Below are positions 7,149-16,083 of a stretch of 21,946 bases of DNA, piece after piece. The first letter of the stretch is position 1; every line of letters begins with the position of its first letter. A model generated the notes under the pieces. The model ran no database searches, was not told the DNA's origin, and saw only the letters and a list, made by a program, of their open reading frames with translations. Made by a program: the position numbers and the translations under genes. Source of the stretch: Bacteroidales bacterium (GTDB taxonomy: Bacteria; Bacteroidota; Bacteroidia; Bacteroidales; UBA1715); the NCBI GenBank assembly GCA_017618935.1, contig JAFZTG010000056.1:1-21946 (forward strand). Direction: 5' to 3'.

Positions 7149-7817
7149 TCAAATTGCATAATTCCTTGCCCCGAAAATAGAACTGCCGATACGAACTATC
7201 GTGCTGCCCTCTTCTATCGCAATCTGGTAGTCGCCCGACATTCCCATGGAAATTTCCTTGAAAGTGTCAGACGGGAAATATTTTGCATGCAAAATGTCGA
7301 AAATCGACTTCAAATGACGAAACTCTTTACGTACTTGTTCGGTGTTGTCGGTGAAACTTGCCATTCCCATAACACCATGAATTTCAATATTCTGCAATTC
7401 CTTAAACTCGGGCTTTGTAATAAATTCCTCCGCTTCTTCCAACGACAGGCCAAACTTGGTTTCCTCGGTTGCTATGTGGAATTGTAACAAACAAGGAATC
7501 ACACGATTACATTTTTTCGCCTCTTTGTTAATCGTTTCCAACAAATTGAGAGAATCAACACTATGAATGAGCGACACGAACGGCGCAATATATTTCACCT
7601 TGTTCGTCTGCAAATGCCCTATCATGTGCCAACGAATGTCCTTGGGCAAATGCTCGTACTTACCGACCATTTCCTGGGCTTTGTTTTCACCAAAACTACG
7701 GCAACCGAACTCGTATGCCTCCATAATATCGCTTTCGGGCTTCGTCTTTGAAACCGCAAGCAACAGCACCCCGTCGGGAATTGTCTGCTGTATCTTCTGT
7801 AAATTTTCTCGTATCAT
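7149..7817 (-). CDS. YggS-family pyridoxal-phosphate homeostasis protein
   Basis: A 222-residue PLP-binding protein that buffers vitamin B6 and influences amino-acid and keto-acid pools; the family has no known strong catalytic activity. The PLP lysine is K24 in LLAVSKTKP. Other family blocks are FGENKAQE, WHMIGHLQTNKVKYI, the IHSVDSLNLL block, GVMGMASFTDN and the C-terminal SMGMSGDYQIAIEEGSTIVRIG (split across about residues 190-212). The start at 7817 (MIRENLQ) gives the family's usual N-terminus. An open frame continues upstream to 8066, but that extension overlaps mutS2 and does not look like family sequence. It is convergent with the FKBP gene and divergent from mutS2. Confidence 0.93.
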   Translation of the reverse strand: MIRENLQKIQQTIPDGVLLLAVSKTKPESDIMEAYEFGCRSFGENKAQEMVGKYEHLPKDIRWHMIGHLQTNKVKYIAPFVSLIHSVDSLNLLETINKEAKKCNRVIPCLLQFHIATEETKFGLSLEEAEEFITKPEFKELQNIEIHGVMGMASFTDNTEQVRKEFRHLKSIFDILHAKYFPSDTFKEISMGMSGDYQIAIEEGSTIVRIGSSIFGARNYAI

Positions 7818-7824
7818 AGTATCA

Positions 7825-7832
7825 CAAAAATA
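7825..7832 (-). promoter_or_regulatory. Possible -7 element (TATTTTTG) for the YggS gene
   Basis: Read on the minus strand, the octamer fits TAnnTTTG and lies 7 bp before the ATG at 7817. Transcription would begin at or next to the start codon. No -33 match is seen at the usual spacing (a TTTG lies about 26 bp upstream), so this is tentative. Confidence 0.4.
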
Positions 7833-7930
7833 CATTTTTAATGCTATTGATATTCTCACAAACGTATATTTTCTTAAAAATTCGCTTTTATACGTAGATG
7901 CTCGTTTTTTCTGTTTTTCATAAAAAAATC

Positions 7931-7938
7931 TATTTTTG
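7931..7938 (+). promoter_or_regulatory. Probable -7 element (TATTTTTG) for mutS2
   Basis: An exact TAnnTTTG match 18 bp before the GTG start of mutS2. The -33 region holds only a T-run (7905-7910). The predicted leader would be about 10-14 nt. Confidence 0.5.
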
Positions 7939-7956
7939 CGACAAAATAAATAAACA

Positions 7957-10362
7957 GTGTCACTGTACCCGAAAAATATAGAGCATAAAATTGGTTTCGA
8001 CGAAATCAGGCAGTTCATTTCCGACAAATGTTGTTGCGATTTGGGAAAACAAAAAATCAACAACATGGCATTCTTGACCGACGCCGACGAAATTGAGGCA
8101 TCGTTACACCAAACAATGGAGATGACGGAAATAATCAGGACTAACGATGATTTTCCAACACCTTCATTTGCAACGGTTTACGATGCAATTACACGCATTC
8201 GTCCCGAAGGGACATATCTAACTGCAAATGAACTGCATACACTCCGAAAATCCATTGTCGAAATACAAAGCGTGCTCCTCTTTTTCAATAAACAAAAGGA
8301 AAAATATCCCTCTCTCGCCGAACTTGCCGAGCCAGTTGTGATTACAACGGAAATCTGCAAAACCATCGATTCCGTGATTAGCCCAAACGGCACGCTCAAA
8401 GACAACGCTTCACCAAAACTTGTGGAAATCAGACATGAAATTGCACAGAAACGACGGACAATAAACAAAATCATGTCTCAAAAATTGGCAATTGCACGAC
8501 AGGAAGGATGGATTGACCAGGATACGGAACTTTCCATTCGCGATGGTCGTTTGGTGCTTCCGCTCAACACGACGTACAAGCGAAAAATACAAGGAATCGT
8601 TCACGACGAGTCAGCCACGGGAAAAACTTCGTTCGTGGAACCCGTCGAGGCATTTGAGACGAACAACGCAATTGCGAATTTAGAGTTTGAAGAACAGAAA
8701 GAGATTATTCGCATTTTGCGTGAAATAACTGACAAGCTACGTCCCTACTTGCCAGACATAGATTTGGCATACGATTTTCTTGGTGCAATTGACGCTATTC
8801 GTGCAAAAGCAAAATTTTCAATAGAAATTGACGGCGAAATGCCCACAATTTCGATTCATCAACAAGAAATTTCGCTCATTCGCGCAAGACATCCGCTCCT
8901 TCTTTTGGCATTCAAAAAAAGCGGAAAAGAAATCATTCCGTTGCACATTGTGCTGAACAAATCGCAACGAATCATAGTGATTTCCGGTCCGAATGCGGGA
9001 GGAAAATCGGTGTGTATGAAGACGGTGCTCCTGCTCCAATATATGTTTCAATGCGGACTGCCAATTCCAGCCGACAGCCAGAGCAAAATGAGCATTTTCA
9101 ACAATCTGCTCATTGACATCGGTGACGAGCAATCCATTGAAAATGACCTCAGTACCTACTCGTCGCACTTACTTAACATGAAGATTTTCCTTGAACGAGC
9201 CAACAACAAGACGCTGTTGGCGATAGATGAGTTCGGCACCGGCACGGAACCAATTCTTGGCGGCGCGATAGCCGAAAGCGTGCTGGAAACGCTCAATGCC
9301 AAAGGTACATACGGCATCATCACCACACATTATAGCAACTTGAAACATGCCGCCACGGCTTTGCCAGGAATCATAAACGGAGCCATGCTGTTCGACATGG
9401 ATAATATGAAACCACTCTACAAACTGCGCATGGGATCGGCAGGAAACTCGTTCGCCTTTGAAATCGCACAATCTATCGGCCTCCCCCAATACACACTCGA
9501 CAAGGCAAAATCAAAAATCAAGCAAGAACATATTGACTTCGACGAAAACTTGAAAAAACTTGAAATCGAGAAACAATATGTGTATAAAAAGAAAGAAGAG
9601 CTGAAAAAACAAGAACAACAATTAGAAACAATAAGAGAAGACTACCACTTCAAGTTAAAAAAAATTAACGAGAAACGGCAAGAAATCATAGAAAACACCG
9701 AACGAGAAATCAATGCAGTGCTCGACTCCGCAAACAAACAGATAGAGCAAACCGTGCGCATAATAAAAGAAGCACAAGCCGAACGCGAAACGACCAAGCA
9801 AGCCCGATTGGAAATGCAACATTTTGTTGAAAAAACAAAACAGAAAACGGCACAAATTAAAAACGCAAATAATTTGCAAAGTACTCATAAGCAACAAAAT
9901 AGCAAAGATATTACCATTGGTAGTTTTGTAAAAATCAAAGGTCAATCAACCGTGGGCGAAGTGCTCGAAATACAAGGTAGCCAAGCATTGGTTGTTTTCG
10001 GAAACCTTAAGATGACGGTAAAAACCACCACGCTGGAGCCTGCCACAAAGCCCAAAACGGAACACAAGCCCGTTATTGTCGCCACCACAGTTAAAAACAT
10101 TTCGGAAAAACGCAAAACGTTTGTCCCCCACCTCGACGTTCGCGGCATGCGAGGCGACGAGGCGATGTACGAGATAAAAGATTTTGTAGAAACGGCCAAC
10201 ATGCTCCAAGTGAAACATTTGGAGATTTTACACGGCAAAGGCTACGGCATTTTGCGAAAACTGATTCGCGACTATCTCAACACGGTGGATTTTGTGGAAT
10301 CGTGCAACGACGCCCCCGTAGAAATGGGTGGTGACGGGATTAGCATTGTCACGCTACGCTAA
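7957..10362 (+). CDS. mutS2: MutS2 family endonuclease/ATPase with Smr domain
   Basis: An 801-residue homodimeric ATPase of the MutS2 branch. Unlike MutS it lacks the mismatch-binding N-terminal domain. MutS2 proteins restrain recombination in some bacteria and split collided ribosomes in others. In order: a core/lever region (about 1-310), the ATPase with Walker A GPNAGGKS (344-351) and Walker B LLAIDEFGTGTEP (D424, E425), a long Lys/Glu-rich coiled coil (about 510-640), a small KOW-like segment (about 650-690), and a C-terminal Smr nuclease domain with LDVRG (726-730) and HGKGYG (759-764). The start is GTG at 7957, giving the familiar YPKNIEHKIGFDEIR beginning. It is divergent from the YggS gene. 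Confidence 0.96.
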   Translation: MSLYPKNIEHKIGFDEIRQFISDKCCCDLGKQKINNMAFLTDADEIEASLHQTMEMTEIIRTNDDFPTPSFATVYDAITRIRPEGTYLTANELHTLRKSIVEIQSVLLFFNKQKEKYPSLAELAEPVVITTEICKTIDSVISPNGTLKDNASPKLVEIRHEIAQKRRTINKIMSQKLAIARQEGWIDQDTELSIRDGRLVLPLNTTYKRKIQGIVHDESATGKTSFVEPVEAFETNNAIANLEFEEQKEIIRILREITDKLRPYLPDIDLAYDFLGAIDAIRAKAKFSIEIDGEMPTISIHQQEISLIRARHPLLLLAFKKSGKEIIPLHIVLNKSQRIIVISGPNAGGKSVCMKTVLLLQYMFQCGLPIPADSQSKMSIFNNLLIDIGDEQSIENDLSTYSSHLLNMKIFLERANNKTLLAIDEFGTGTEPILGGAIAESVLETLNAKGTYGIITTHYSNLKHAATALPGIINGAMLFDMDNMKPLYKLRMGSAGNSFAFEIAQSIGLPQYTLDKAKSKIKQEHIDFDENLKKLEIEKQYVYKKKEELKKQEQQLETIREDYHFKLKKINEKRQEIIENTEREINAVLDSANKQIEQTVRIIKEAQAERETTKQARLEMQHFVEKTKQKTAQIKNANNLQSTHKQQNSKDITIGSFVKIKGQSTVGEVLEIQGSQALVVFGNLKMTVKTTTLEPATKPKTEHKPVIVATTVKNISEKRKTFVPHLDVRGMRGDEAMYEIKDFVETANMLQVKHLEILHGKGYGILRKLIRDYLNTVDFVESCNDAPVEMGGDGISIVTLR

Positions 10363-10462
10363 TATTTGCCACGTTTCTTTTTACCCAAAGACACCTCAAA
10401 ATTTTTGTTTTTATTAGGTTGATAAATTAGTTTTATTTTTAACAACGAAACTATTTTTTTTG

Positions 10463-10470
10463 TACCTTTG
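10463..10470 (+). promoter_or_regulatory. -7 element (TACCTTTG) of the nifJ promoter
   Basis: A textbook Bacteroidota -7 hexamer context (TTTGTACCTTTGCC) in the 146-bp A/T-rich gap between mutS2 and nifJ. It would place the start of transcription near 10476 and leave a leader of about 32 nt. The -33 position is only T-rich. No terminator for mutS2 is obvious in the same gap. Confidence 0.65.
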
Positions 10471-10508
10471 CCAACGAAAAAAATATAAACTTTAATAATT
10501 ATAAAATC

Positions 10509-13500
10509 ATGGCGGATAAAAAATTTCTAACGTGTGATGGTAACACAGCTGCGGCTCACATAGCCTATATGTTTACCGAGGTTGCTGCTATCTATCCTAT
10601 CACACCGTCATCTCCTATGGCTGAAAATGTTGACGAATGGGCAGCACAAGGCCGTAAGAACATGTTCGGTGAAACAGTTTTGGTTCAAGAAATGCAGTCT
10701 GAAGGTGGTGCTGCTGGTACAGTACACGGATCATTGCAGGCTGGTGCGTTGACAACTACGTTCACGGCTTCACAAGGTTTGCTCCTTATGATTCCTAACA
10801 TGTACAAGATTGCGGGTGAATTGCTTCCTTGCGTATTCCACGTTTCGGCACGTACACTTGCTTCACATGCACTTTGTATCTTTGGTGACCATCAAGACGT
10901 TTTGGCTTGCCGCCAGACAGGTTTCGCAATGTTGGCTGAAGGTTCTGTACAAGAAGTTATGGACTTGGCTGGTGTAGCTCACTTGGCTACTATCAAGAGC
11001 CGCGTTCCATTCTTGAACTTCTTCGACGGATTCCGCACGTCTCACGAATATCAGAAAGTTGAAGTTGTTAACCAAGAAGACTTGGTTCCTCTTGTTGACC
11101 AAGAAGCTCTTAAAGAATTCAGAAACAGAGCTCTTTCTCCAGAACACCCAGAAATGCGTGGTATGGCTGAAAACCCTGATGTATTCTTCGCTCACCGCGA
11201 ATCTTGTAACCCATATTACAACGCTGTGGCAGACATCGTTTCTGACTATATGGACAAAATCAGCGCCATTACAGGCCGCAAATACCGTCCATTCGACTAC
11301 TACGGTGCTAAAGATGCTGAAAACATCATCATCGCAATGGGTTCAGTAACAGAATGTATCAAAGAAGTTGTTGACTTTGAAAACGCTAAGGGTAAGAAAG
11401 TTGGTTTGATTTCTGTTCACTTGTATCGTCCATTCTCATTGAAATACTTGAAGGAAGCTATCCCTGCTTCTGCAAAACGTATCTGCGTTCTTGACAGAAC
11501 AAAAGAACCGGGAGCAAACAGCGAACCTCTATATCTTGACGTTGTTGACGCATTGTCGGAACTTGGAATGTTGTCGAAACTTCAAGTTGTTGGCGGCCGT
11601 TACGGTCTTGGTTCAAACGACACTACTCCGGCTCAAATCATTGCAGTTTATGAAAATCTTGCAATGGCTCAACCAAAGAACCACTTCACTCTTGGTATCA
11701 ACGATGATGTTACGTTCACATCGCTTCCAGTTGGTGAAGAAGTTTCTGTGGCTCCTGCCGGAATGTTCCAAGCTAAATTCTATGGTCTTGGTGCAGACGG
11801 TACCGTTGGTGCTAACAAAAACTCAGTAAAAATCATCGGTGAAACAACAAATAAATATTGTCAGGCATATTTCTCTTACGATTCTAAGAAATCGGGAGGT
11901 TTCACTTGCTCTCACCTTCGTTTCGGTGACGAACCAATCCGTTCTACGTATTTGGTAACGACACCTAACTTCGTGGCTTGTCACCAACAAGCATATTTAA
12001 ATATGTATGACGTGACACGTGGTTTGCAAAAAGGTGGCTTGTTCCTTTTGAACACAATCTGGGACGGTGAAGAATTGGCTCACAACATTCCTAACAAAGT
12101 AAAAGCTTACTTTGCAAAGAACGACATCAAAGTTTACTACATCAACGCAACGAAAATTGCACAAGAAATTGGTTTAGGAAACAGAACGAACACAATCCTT
12201 CAATCAGCATTCTTCCGTATCACAGGCGTTATTCCTGTTGACAAGGCAGTTGACGAAATGAAACATTTCGCATTGAAATCATACGGAAAGAAAGGTGAAG
12301 ACGTTGTAAACATGAACTACGCGGCTATCGACCGTGGGGGCGAATACAAAGAATTGACTGTTGACAAAGCATGGGCTACTCTTGCTGAGCAACCAAAAGT
12401 TTATTCTGACGGTGACGACTTCATCAACAAAGTTGTTCGTCCAATCAACGCACAAGACGGTGACTTGTTGCCAGTATCTTCATTCAAGGGGATTGAAGAC
12501 GGTACTTGGGCTGCAGGAACTGCTAAATTTGAAAAACGTGGTGTTGGCGCATTCGTTCCAGTTTGGAACGCTGACAACTGTATCCAATGTAACAAATGTG
12601 CATACGTCTGCCCTCACGCTTGTATCCGTCCGTTCGTTATGACAGCGGAAGAAAAAGCCGGATTCAACGGTCAGACTATCGAAATGAAGGCTCCTGCAAC
12701 AATGAAGGGAATGTTCTTCACTATGCAAGTTGGCGTTAAAGACTGTCTTGCTTGCGGTAACTGTGCTGACGTTTGTCCTGGCAATCCAAAGACTGGCAAA
12801 GCGCTTACAATGGTTGCTTACGACGACAATTCAGAATCTGCAGCTAAGGAAGCAGCAAACTGGACATACTGCGTTGAAAAAGTTACATCAAAACAAGATT
12901 TGGTTGACATCACTGCAAATGTTAAGAATTCACAATTCGCTCAACCATTATTCGAGTTCTCTGGAGCTTGCGCTGGTTGCGGTGAAACACCTTACGTAAA
13001 ATTGATTTCTCAATTGTTCGGTGACCGTGAAATCGTAGCAAACGCAACTGGATGTTCTTCTATCTACTCTGGTTCTGTTCCTTCTACTCCATACACGAAG
13101 AATGCAAAAGGTCAAGGTCCGGCTTGGGCCAACTCATTGTTCGAGGACTTCTGCGAATTCGGTTTGGGTATGCACATTGCCAACAAGAAAATGCGTGCTC
13201 GCATCAAAACATTGTTCGAAGGTGCAATTGCAAACGAAAAGACTCCTGCTGAATTCAAACAAGCAGCACAAGAATGGATTGACGGTATGGACGATGCAGC
13301 AGCTTCAAAAGCAGCAGCAGCAAAATTGAATCCAATGATTGAAAAAGCAGCTGCAGACGGATGCTCTACATGCGGTCAGTTAAAAGAATTGAGCCACTAT
13401 TTGGTAAAACGTTCACAATGGATTATCGGTGGTGATGGTGCTTCTTACGATATTGGTTACGGAGGTCTTGACCACGTAATCGCATCGGGCGAAGACGTTA

Positions 13501-14066
13501 ACATTCTTGTAATCGATACTGAGGTTTACTCTAACACTGGTGGCCAGGCATCAAAAGCTACTCCACTTGGCGCTATCGCTAAATTTGCCGCTGCTGGTAA
13601 GAGAGTTCGCAAGAAAGACATTGGTATGATTGCAACAACATACGGTTACGTATATGTAGCACAAATCGCCATGGGTGCCGACCAAGCACAATGTTTGAAG
13701 GCAATCCGCGAAGCTGAGGCTTATCACGGACCATCAATCATCATTGCATACGCTCCATGTATCAACCACGGTTTGAAGAAAGGTATGGGCAAATCACAAG
13801 CAGAAGAAGCTGCAGCAGTTGCATGCGGTTACTGGCACTTGTGGCGCTTCAACCCAGAATTGGAAGCCGAAGGCAAGAATCCATTCACACTCGACAGCAA
13901 AGAACCTGCTTGGGAAGGTTTCCAAGATTTCTTGAAAGGCGAAGTTCGTTATGCTTCAGTAATGAAACAATTCCCGAACGAAGCACAAGAATTGTTCAAC
14001 GCAGCCGAAGACATGGCTAAGAAACGCTATGCTTCTTACGTGAGAATGAGCAAGTTGGAATACTAA
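10509..14066 (+). CDS. nifJ: Pyruvate:ferredoxin (flavodoxin) oxidoreductase
   Basis: An 1185-residue single-chain PFOR that converts pyruvate and CoA to acetyl-CoA and CO2 and reduces ferredoxin, a central step of anaerobic energy metabolism. The N-terminal TPP/pyruvate domain has YPITPSSPMAE. A ferredoxin domain carries two 4Fe-4S motifs, C691/C694/C697/C701 and C746/C749/C752/C756. The proximal-cluster cysteines are C821, C824, C849 and C1084. The TPP-binding block runs GDGASYDIGYGGLDH (975-989) to DTEVYSNTGGQ (1003-1013). The protein ends shortly after the last domain, without the long C-terminal extension that shields the Desulfovibrio africanus enzyme from oxygen. It is monocistronic with its own promoter and terminator. 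Third positions favour T (GCT, GTT, GGT) more than in neighbouring genes, consistent with high expression. Confidence 0.98.
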   Translation: MADKKFLTCDGNTAAAHIAYMFTEVAAIYPITPSSPMAENVDEWAAQGRKNMFGETVLVQEMQSEGGAAGTVHGSLQAGALTTTFTASQGLLLMIPNMYKIAGELLPCVFHVSARTLASHALCIFGDHQDVLACRQTGFAMLAEGSVQEVMDLAGVAHLATIKSRVPFLNFFDGFRTSHEYQKVEVVNQEDLVPLVDQEALKEFRNRALSPEHPEMRGMAENPDVFFAHRESCNPYYNAVADIVSDYMDKISAITGRKYRPFDYYGAKDAENIIIAMGSVTECIKEVVDFENAKGKKVGLISVHLYRPFSLKYLKEAIPASAKRICVLDRTKEPGANSEPLYLDVVDALSELGMLSKLQVVGGRYGLGSNDTTPAQIIAVYENLAMAQPKNHFTLGINDDVTFTSLPVGEEVSVAPAGMFQAKFYGLGADGTVGANKNSVKIIGETTNKYCQAYFSYDSKKSGGFTCSHLRFGDEPIRSTYLVTTPNFVACHQQAYLNMYDVTRGLQKGGLFLLNTIWDGEELAHNIPNKVKAYFAKNDIKVYYINATKIAQEIGLGNRTNTILQSAFFRITGVIPVDKAVDEMKHFALKSYGKKGEDVVNMNYAAIDRGGEYKELTVDKAWATLAEQPKVYSDGDDFINKVVRPINAQDGDLLPVSSFKGIEDGTWAAGTAKFEKRGVGAFVPVWNADNCIQCNKCAYVCPHACIRPFVMTAEEKAGFNGQTIEMKAPATMKGMFFTMQVGVKDCLACGNCADVCPGNPKTGKALTMVAYDDNSESAAKEAANWTYCVEKVTSKQDLVDITANVKNSQFAQPLFEFSGACAGCGETPYVKLISQLFGDREIVANATGCSSIYSGSVPSTPYTKNAKGQGPAWANSLFEDFCEFGLGMHIANKKMRARIKTLFEGAIANEKTPAEFKQAAQEWIDGMDDAAASKAAAAKLNPMIEKAAADGCSTCGQLKELSHYLVKRSQWIIGGDGASYDIGYGGLDHVIASGEDVNILVIDTEVYSNTGGQASKATPLGAIAKFAAAGKRVRKKDIGMIATTYGYVYVAQIAMGADQAQCLKAIREAEAYHGPSIIIAYAPCINHGLKKGMGKSQAEEAAAVACGYWHLWRFNPELEAEGKNPFTLDSKEPAWEGFQDFLKGEVRYASVMKQFPNEAQELFNAAEDMAKKRYASYVRMSKLEY

Positions 14067-14087
14067 TACATTGTTTCCATAAATACG

Positions 14088-14121
14088 AAAAAAGACTGTC
14101 AGAAATGGCAGTCTTTTTTTT
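14088..14121 (+). terminator. Strong rho-independent terminator of nifJ
   Basis: The stem AAAAAAGACTGTC (14088-14100) pairs with GGCAGTCTTTTTT (14107-14119) around the 6-nt loop AGAAAT, with one G-T pair, and ends in an eight-T run. It starts 21 bp after the PFOR stop. Confidence 0.92.
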
Positions 14122-14175
14122 ACAATATGTTAAAAATCATATGCAAAAAGACATTCTTAATTATCGTTTACCCCA

Positions 14176-14183
14176 TAATTTTG
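14176..14183 (+). promoter_or_regulatory. Probable -7 element (TAATTTTG) for the NAD(P)HX repair gene
   Basis: An exact TAnnTTTG match 25 bp before the ATG at 14209 and downstream of the nifJ terminator, as expected for a new transcription unit. The -33 box is not clear. Confidence 0.5.
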
Positions 14184-14208
14184 AATGCTTGTCTAACATG
14201 TTAATACT

Positions 14209-15717
14209 ATGAAAATTCTTTCTGCAATACAAATGCACAGCACTGACGCTCATACAATTGAGAAAGAACCAATAGCGTCAATCGATTTAATGGAACGTGC
14301 GGCAGGCACATTCTTTGACAAAATCATACGACAATTCCCTACCCAAAAAACATATTGCATTTTTTGCGGAAAAGGAAACAACGGTGGCGACGGACTTGCA
14401 ATTGCCAGAATGTTGTTGCTCAATGACAAGGAAGTATCCGTATTCATAGTAAACTACACCGATTCGGCAAGCGACGACTTTCTCACCAACTACGAACGCC
14501 TGCTTGAATTACAGAATCTAAACTGCAACATTATTGAATTATCTGAATATCACGATATTACAATTCCATCCGACGCCATCATCATAGACGGCATCTTCGG
14601 TTCTGGACTTAACAGACCCGTGAGCGGATTCACGTCGGAATATATTTCATTTCTCAACACTCTACCTAACACAAAAATTGCAATCGACATTCCTTCGGGA
14701 CTTTTTGCCGACACACCACTCGAGCCAAATGCGGTTGTTTTCAAAGCAGACGAAACAATCACGTTTCAATCGCCCAAACTGCAATTCCTATTTGCCGAAA
14801 ACGAGCAATTCGTCGGCTCAATGCACATTACCGACATTTCTCTCATAAATCCGTTTAGCGACAAGGATACACCATTTGAATTTATAACCCAAGACGACAT
14901 CAAATTACACAAACGCAATACTTTTGCACATAAAGGTTCGTTTGGTCACGCCCTACTCGTTTCGGGCAGTTACGGAAAAATGGGCGCTGCCGTCCTGGCT
15001 TCAAAATCGTGTCTGCGAACAGGATGCGGATTGCTCACCACTCATTGTCCCGAACAAGGACTTCCCATCCTACAAACGGCCATTCCCGAGGCAATGGCGA
15101 GTATTGACGACAATCCCAAAATCATCAGCAATATTCCCTCTGGCGATACCTATTCTGCCGTTGGCATAGGTCCAGGAATCGGTACTGACGAGATTACAAA
15201 AAATACGTTGCAAAAATTCTTGCAGACGAACACCAAACCTGTCGTATTAGATGCTGACGCACTCAATATTATTGCTCAGAACCCGCAAATGTGGGAATTC
15301 ATAAAACCCAACACGGTTATTACTCCTCACCCCAAAGAATTCGACCGACTAACACATTCTCATTCATCGTGTTACGAACGTTTCAAAACACAAATTTCAT
15401 TTGCCAAAGAGCGTAACTGCATCGTGGTATTGAAAGGCCATTACACTAGCATTGCCTCACCCGACGGCACAGTGTATTTCAATAGCACGGGAAATCCGGG
15501 AATGGCTACGGCAGGTAGCGGCGACGTTCTCACGGGAATCATCCTTTCTCTATTGGCACAAAAATATGAGCCAATCGAAGCTGCAAAAATCGGCGTCTTC
15601 ATTCATGGACTTGCAGGCGATTATGCGCAAAAAAAATTAGGAACAATGTCACTCATTGCAAGTGACATAATAAATAATCTTCCTTGTGCAATACAAGATT
15701 GTAAAACAAGGATTTAA
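14209..15717 (+). CDS. nnr: Bifunctional NAD(P)HX epimerase / ADP-dependent NAD(P)HX dehydratase
   Basis: A 502-residue metabolite-repair enzyme that reconverts hydrated NADH and NADPH. The N-terminal YjeF_N epimerase domain (about 1-215) has the GKGNNGGDG motif (54-62) and an IIIDGIFGSGLNRPV block. The C-terminal ribokinase-like dehydratase domain (about 235-500) has HKGSFGHALLVSGSYGKMGA, GIGPGIGTD, VVLDADALN, TPHPKEFDRL and the catalytic/anion-hole motif GSGDVLTG (436-443, with D439). Both domains look intact, so this is the usual bacterial fusion (YjeF). It starts a run of four same-strand genes ending with ligA. Confidence 0.95.
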   Translation: MKILSAIQMHSTDAHTIEKEPIASIDLMERAAGTFFDKIIRQFPTQKTYCIFCGKGNNGGDGLAIARMLLLNDKEVSVFIVNYTDSASDDFLTNYERLLELQNLNCNIIELSEYHDITIPSDAIIIDGIFGSGLNRPVSGFTSEYISFLNTLPNTKIAIDIPSGLFADTPLEPNAVVFKADETITFQSPKLQFLFAENEQFVGSMHITDISLINPFSDKDTPFEFITQDDIKLHKRNTFAHKGSFGHALLVSGSYGKMGAAVLASKSCLRTGCGLLTTHCPEQGLPILQTAIPEAMASIDDNPKIISNIPSGDTYSAVGIGPGIGTDEITKNTLQKFLQTNTKPVVLDADALNIIAQNPQMWEFIKPNTVITPHPKEFDRLTHSHSSCYERFKTQISFAKERNCIVVLKGHYTSIASPDGTVYFNSTGNPGMATAGSGDVLTGIILSLLAQKYEPIEAAKIGVFIHGLAGDYAQKKLGTMSLIASDIINNLPCAIQDCKTRI

Positions 15718-15737
15718 TTTTTTTCAGATTTATTTTG

Positions 15738-15745
15738 TACTTTTA
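15738..15745 (+). promoter_or_regulatory. Possible -7 element before the DivIC-like gene
   Basis: TTTGTACTTTTATG resembles the Bacteroidota promoter core, but the -7 box TACTTTTA misses the last G of TAnnTTTG. It is 16 bp before the preferred ATG at 15762, in the short gap after the NAD(P)HX repair gene. Confidence 0.3.
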
Positions 15746-15761
15746 TGCTCAGAATTTGAAT

Positions 15762-16082
15762 ATGGAAGAACAAGAAAAAAATAGCATTTCCCGTCTCAAC
15801 GAAATCAGAGATTTTTTTACGCAAAAAAGAATCATCATCATCATTGTGTCTCTTTTCTGCATCTGGCTCATATTCTTTGACCAAAACAGCATGCTTCATC
15901 GCTATGAGGCAAAAAAAGAGCAGAAAAAACTCATGGATACGAAAGAGGAATTGCAAGAAAAAATCAAAGAAACCAACGAGGAATTAAAATCCTTGGATAG
16001 CGACGAATACATTGAACGCGTCGCACGCGAAAAACATTGGATGAAGAAATCAAACGAGGACATTTACATAATAACTGAATAA
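15762..16082 (+). CDS. Septum formation initiator family protein (DivIC/FtsB-like)
   Basis: A 106-residue bitopic membrane protein. A charged cytoplasmic N-terminus leads to a transmembrane helix (about 24-39, RIIIIIVSLFCIWLIFF), then FDQNSML and a periplasmic coiled coil (about 47-80). The C-terminal signature, about residues 85-104, is VAREKHWMKKSNEDIYII. DivIC/FtsB proteins join FtsL and FtsQ/DivIB in the divisome and help activate septal peptidoglycan synthesis. The frame is open from a TTG at 15735, but ATG 15762 is preferred: the upstream nine codons overlap the possible promoter and are not family-like. The next gene starts 1 bp after its stop. Confidence 0.88.
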   Translation: MEEQEKNSISRLNEIRDFFTQKRIIIIIVSLFCIWLIFFDQNSMLHRYEAKKEQKKLMDTKEELQEKIKETNEELKSLDSDEYIERVAREKHWMKKSNEDIYIITE

Positions 16083-16083
16083 T

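Noticed and set aside
7567..7923. Plus-strand open frame of 118 residues inside and upstream of the YggS gene
   Set aside because: It is antisense to a well-supported gene, with no family features and atypical composition.
7818..8066. N-terminal extension of the YggS-family gene (open frame to 305 residues)
   Set aside because: The extra 83 residues overlap the mutS2 start on the opposite strand, are Cys/Phe-rich and unlike the family, while ATG 7817 gives the standard N-terminus.
12361..12642. Alternative-frame open frames inside nifJ (several, 60-110 residues)
   Set aside because: They run in the other frames of a strongly supported PFOR gene and have low-complexity Leu/Thr-rich translations typical of shadows.
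15735..15761. TTG start of the DivIC-like gene
   Set aside because: The nine extra codons overlap the likely promoter region, and the ATG at 15762 gives a normal N-terminus for the family.
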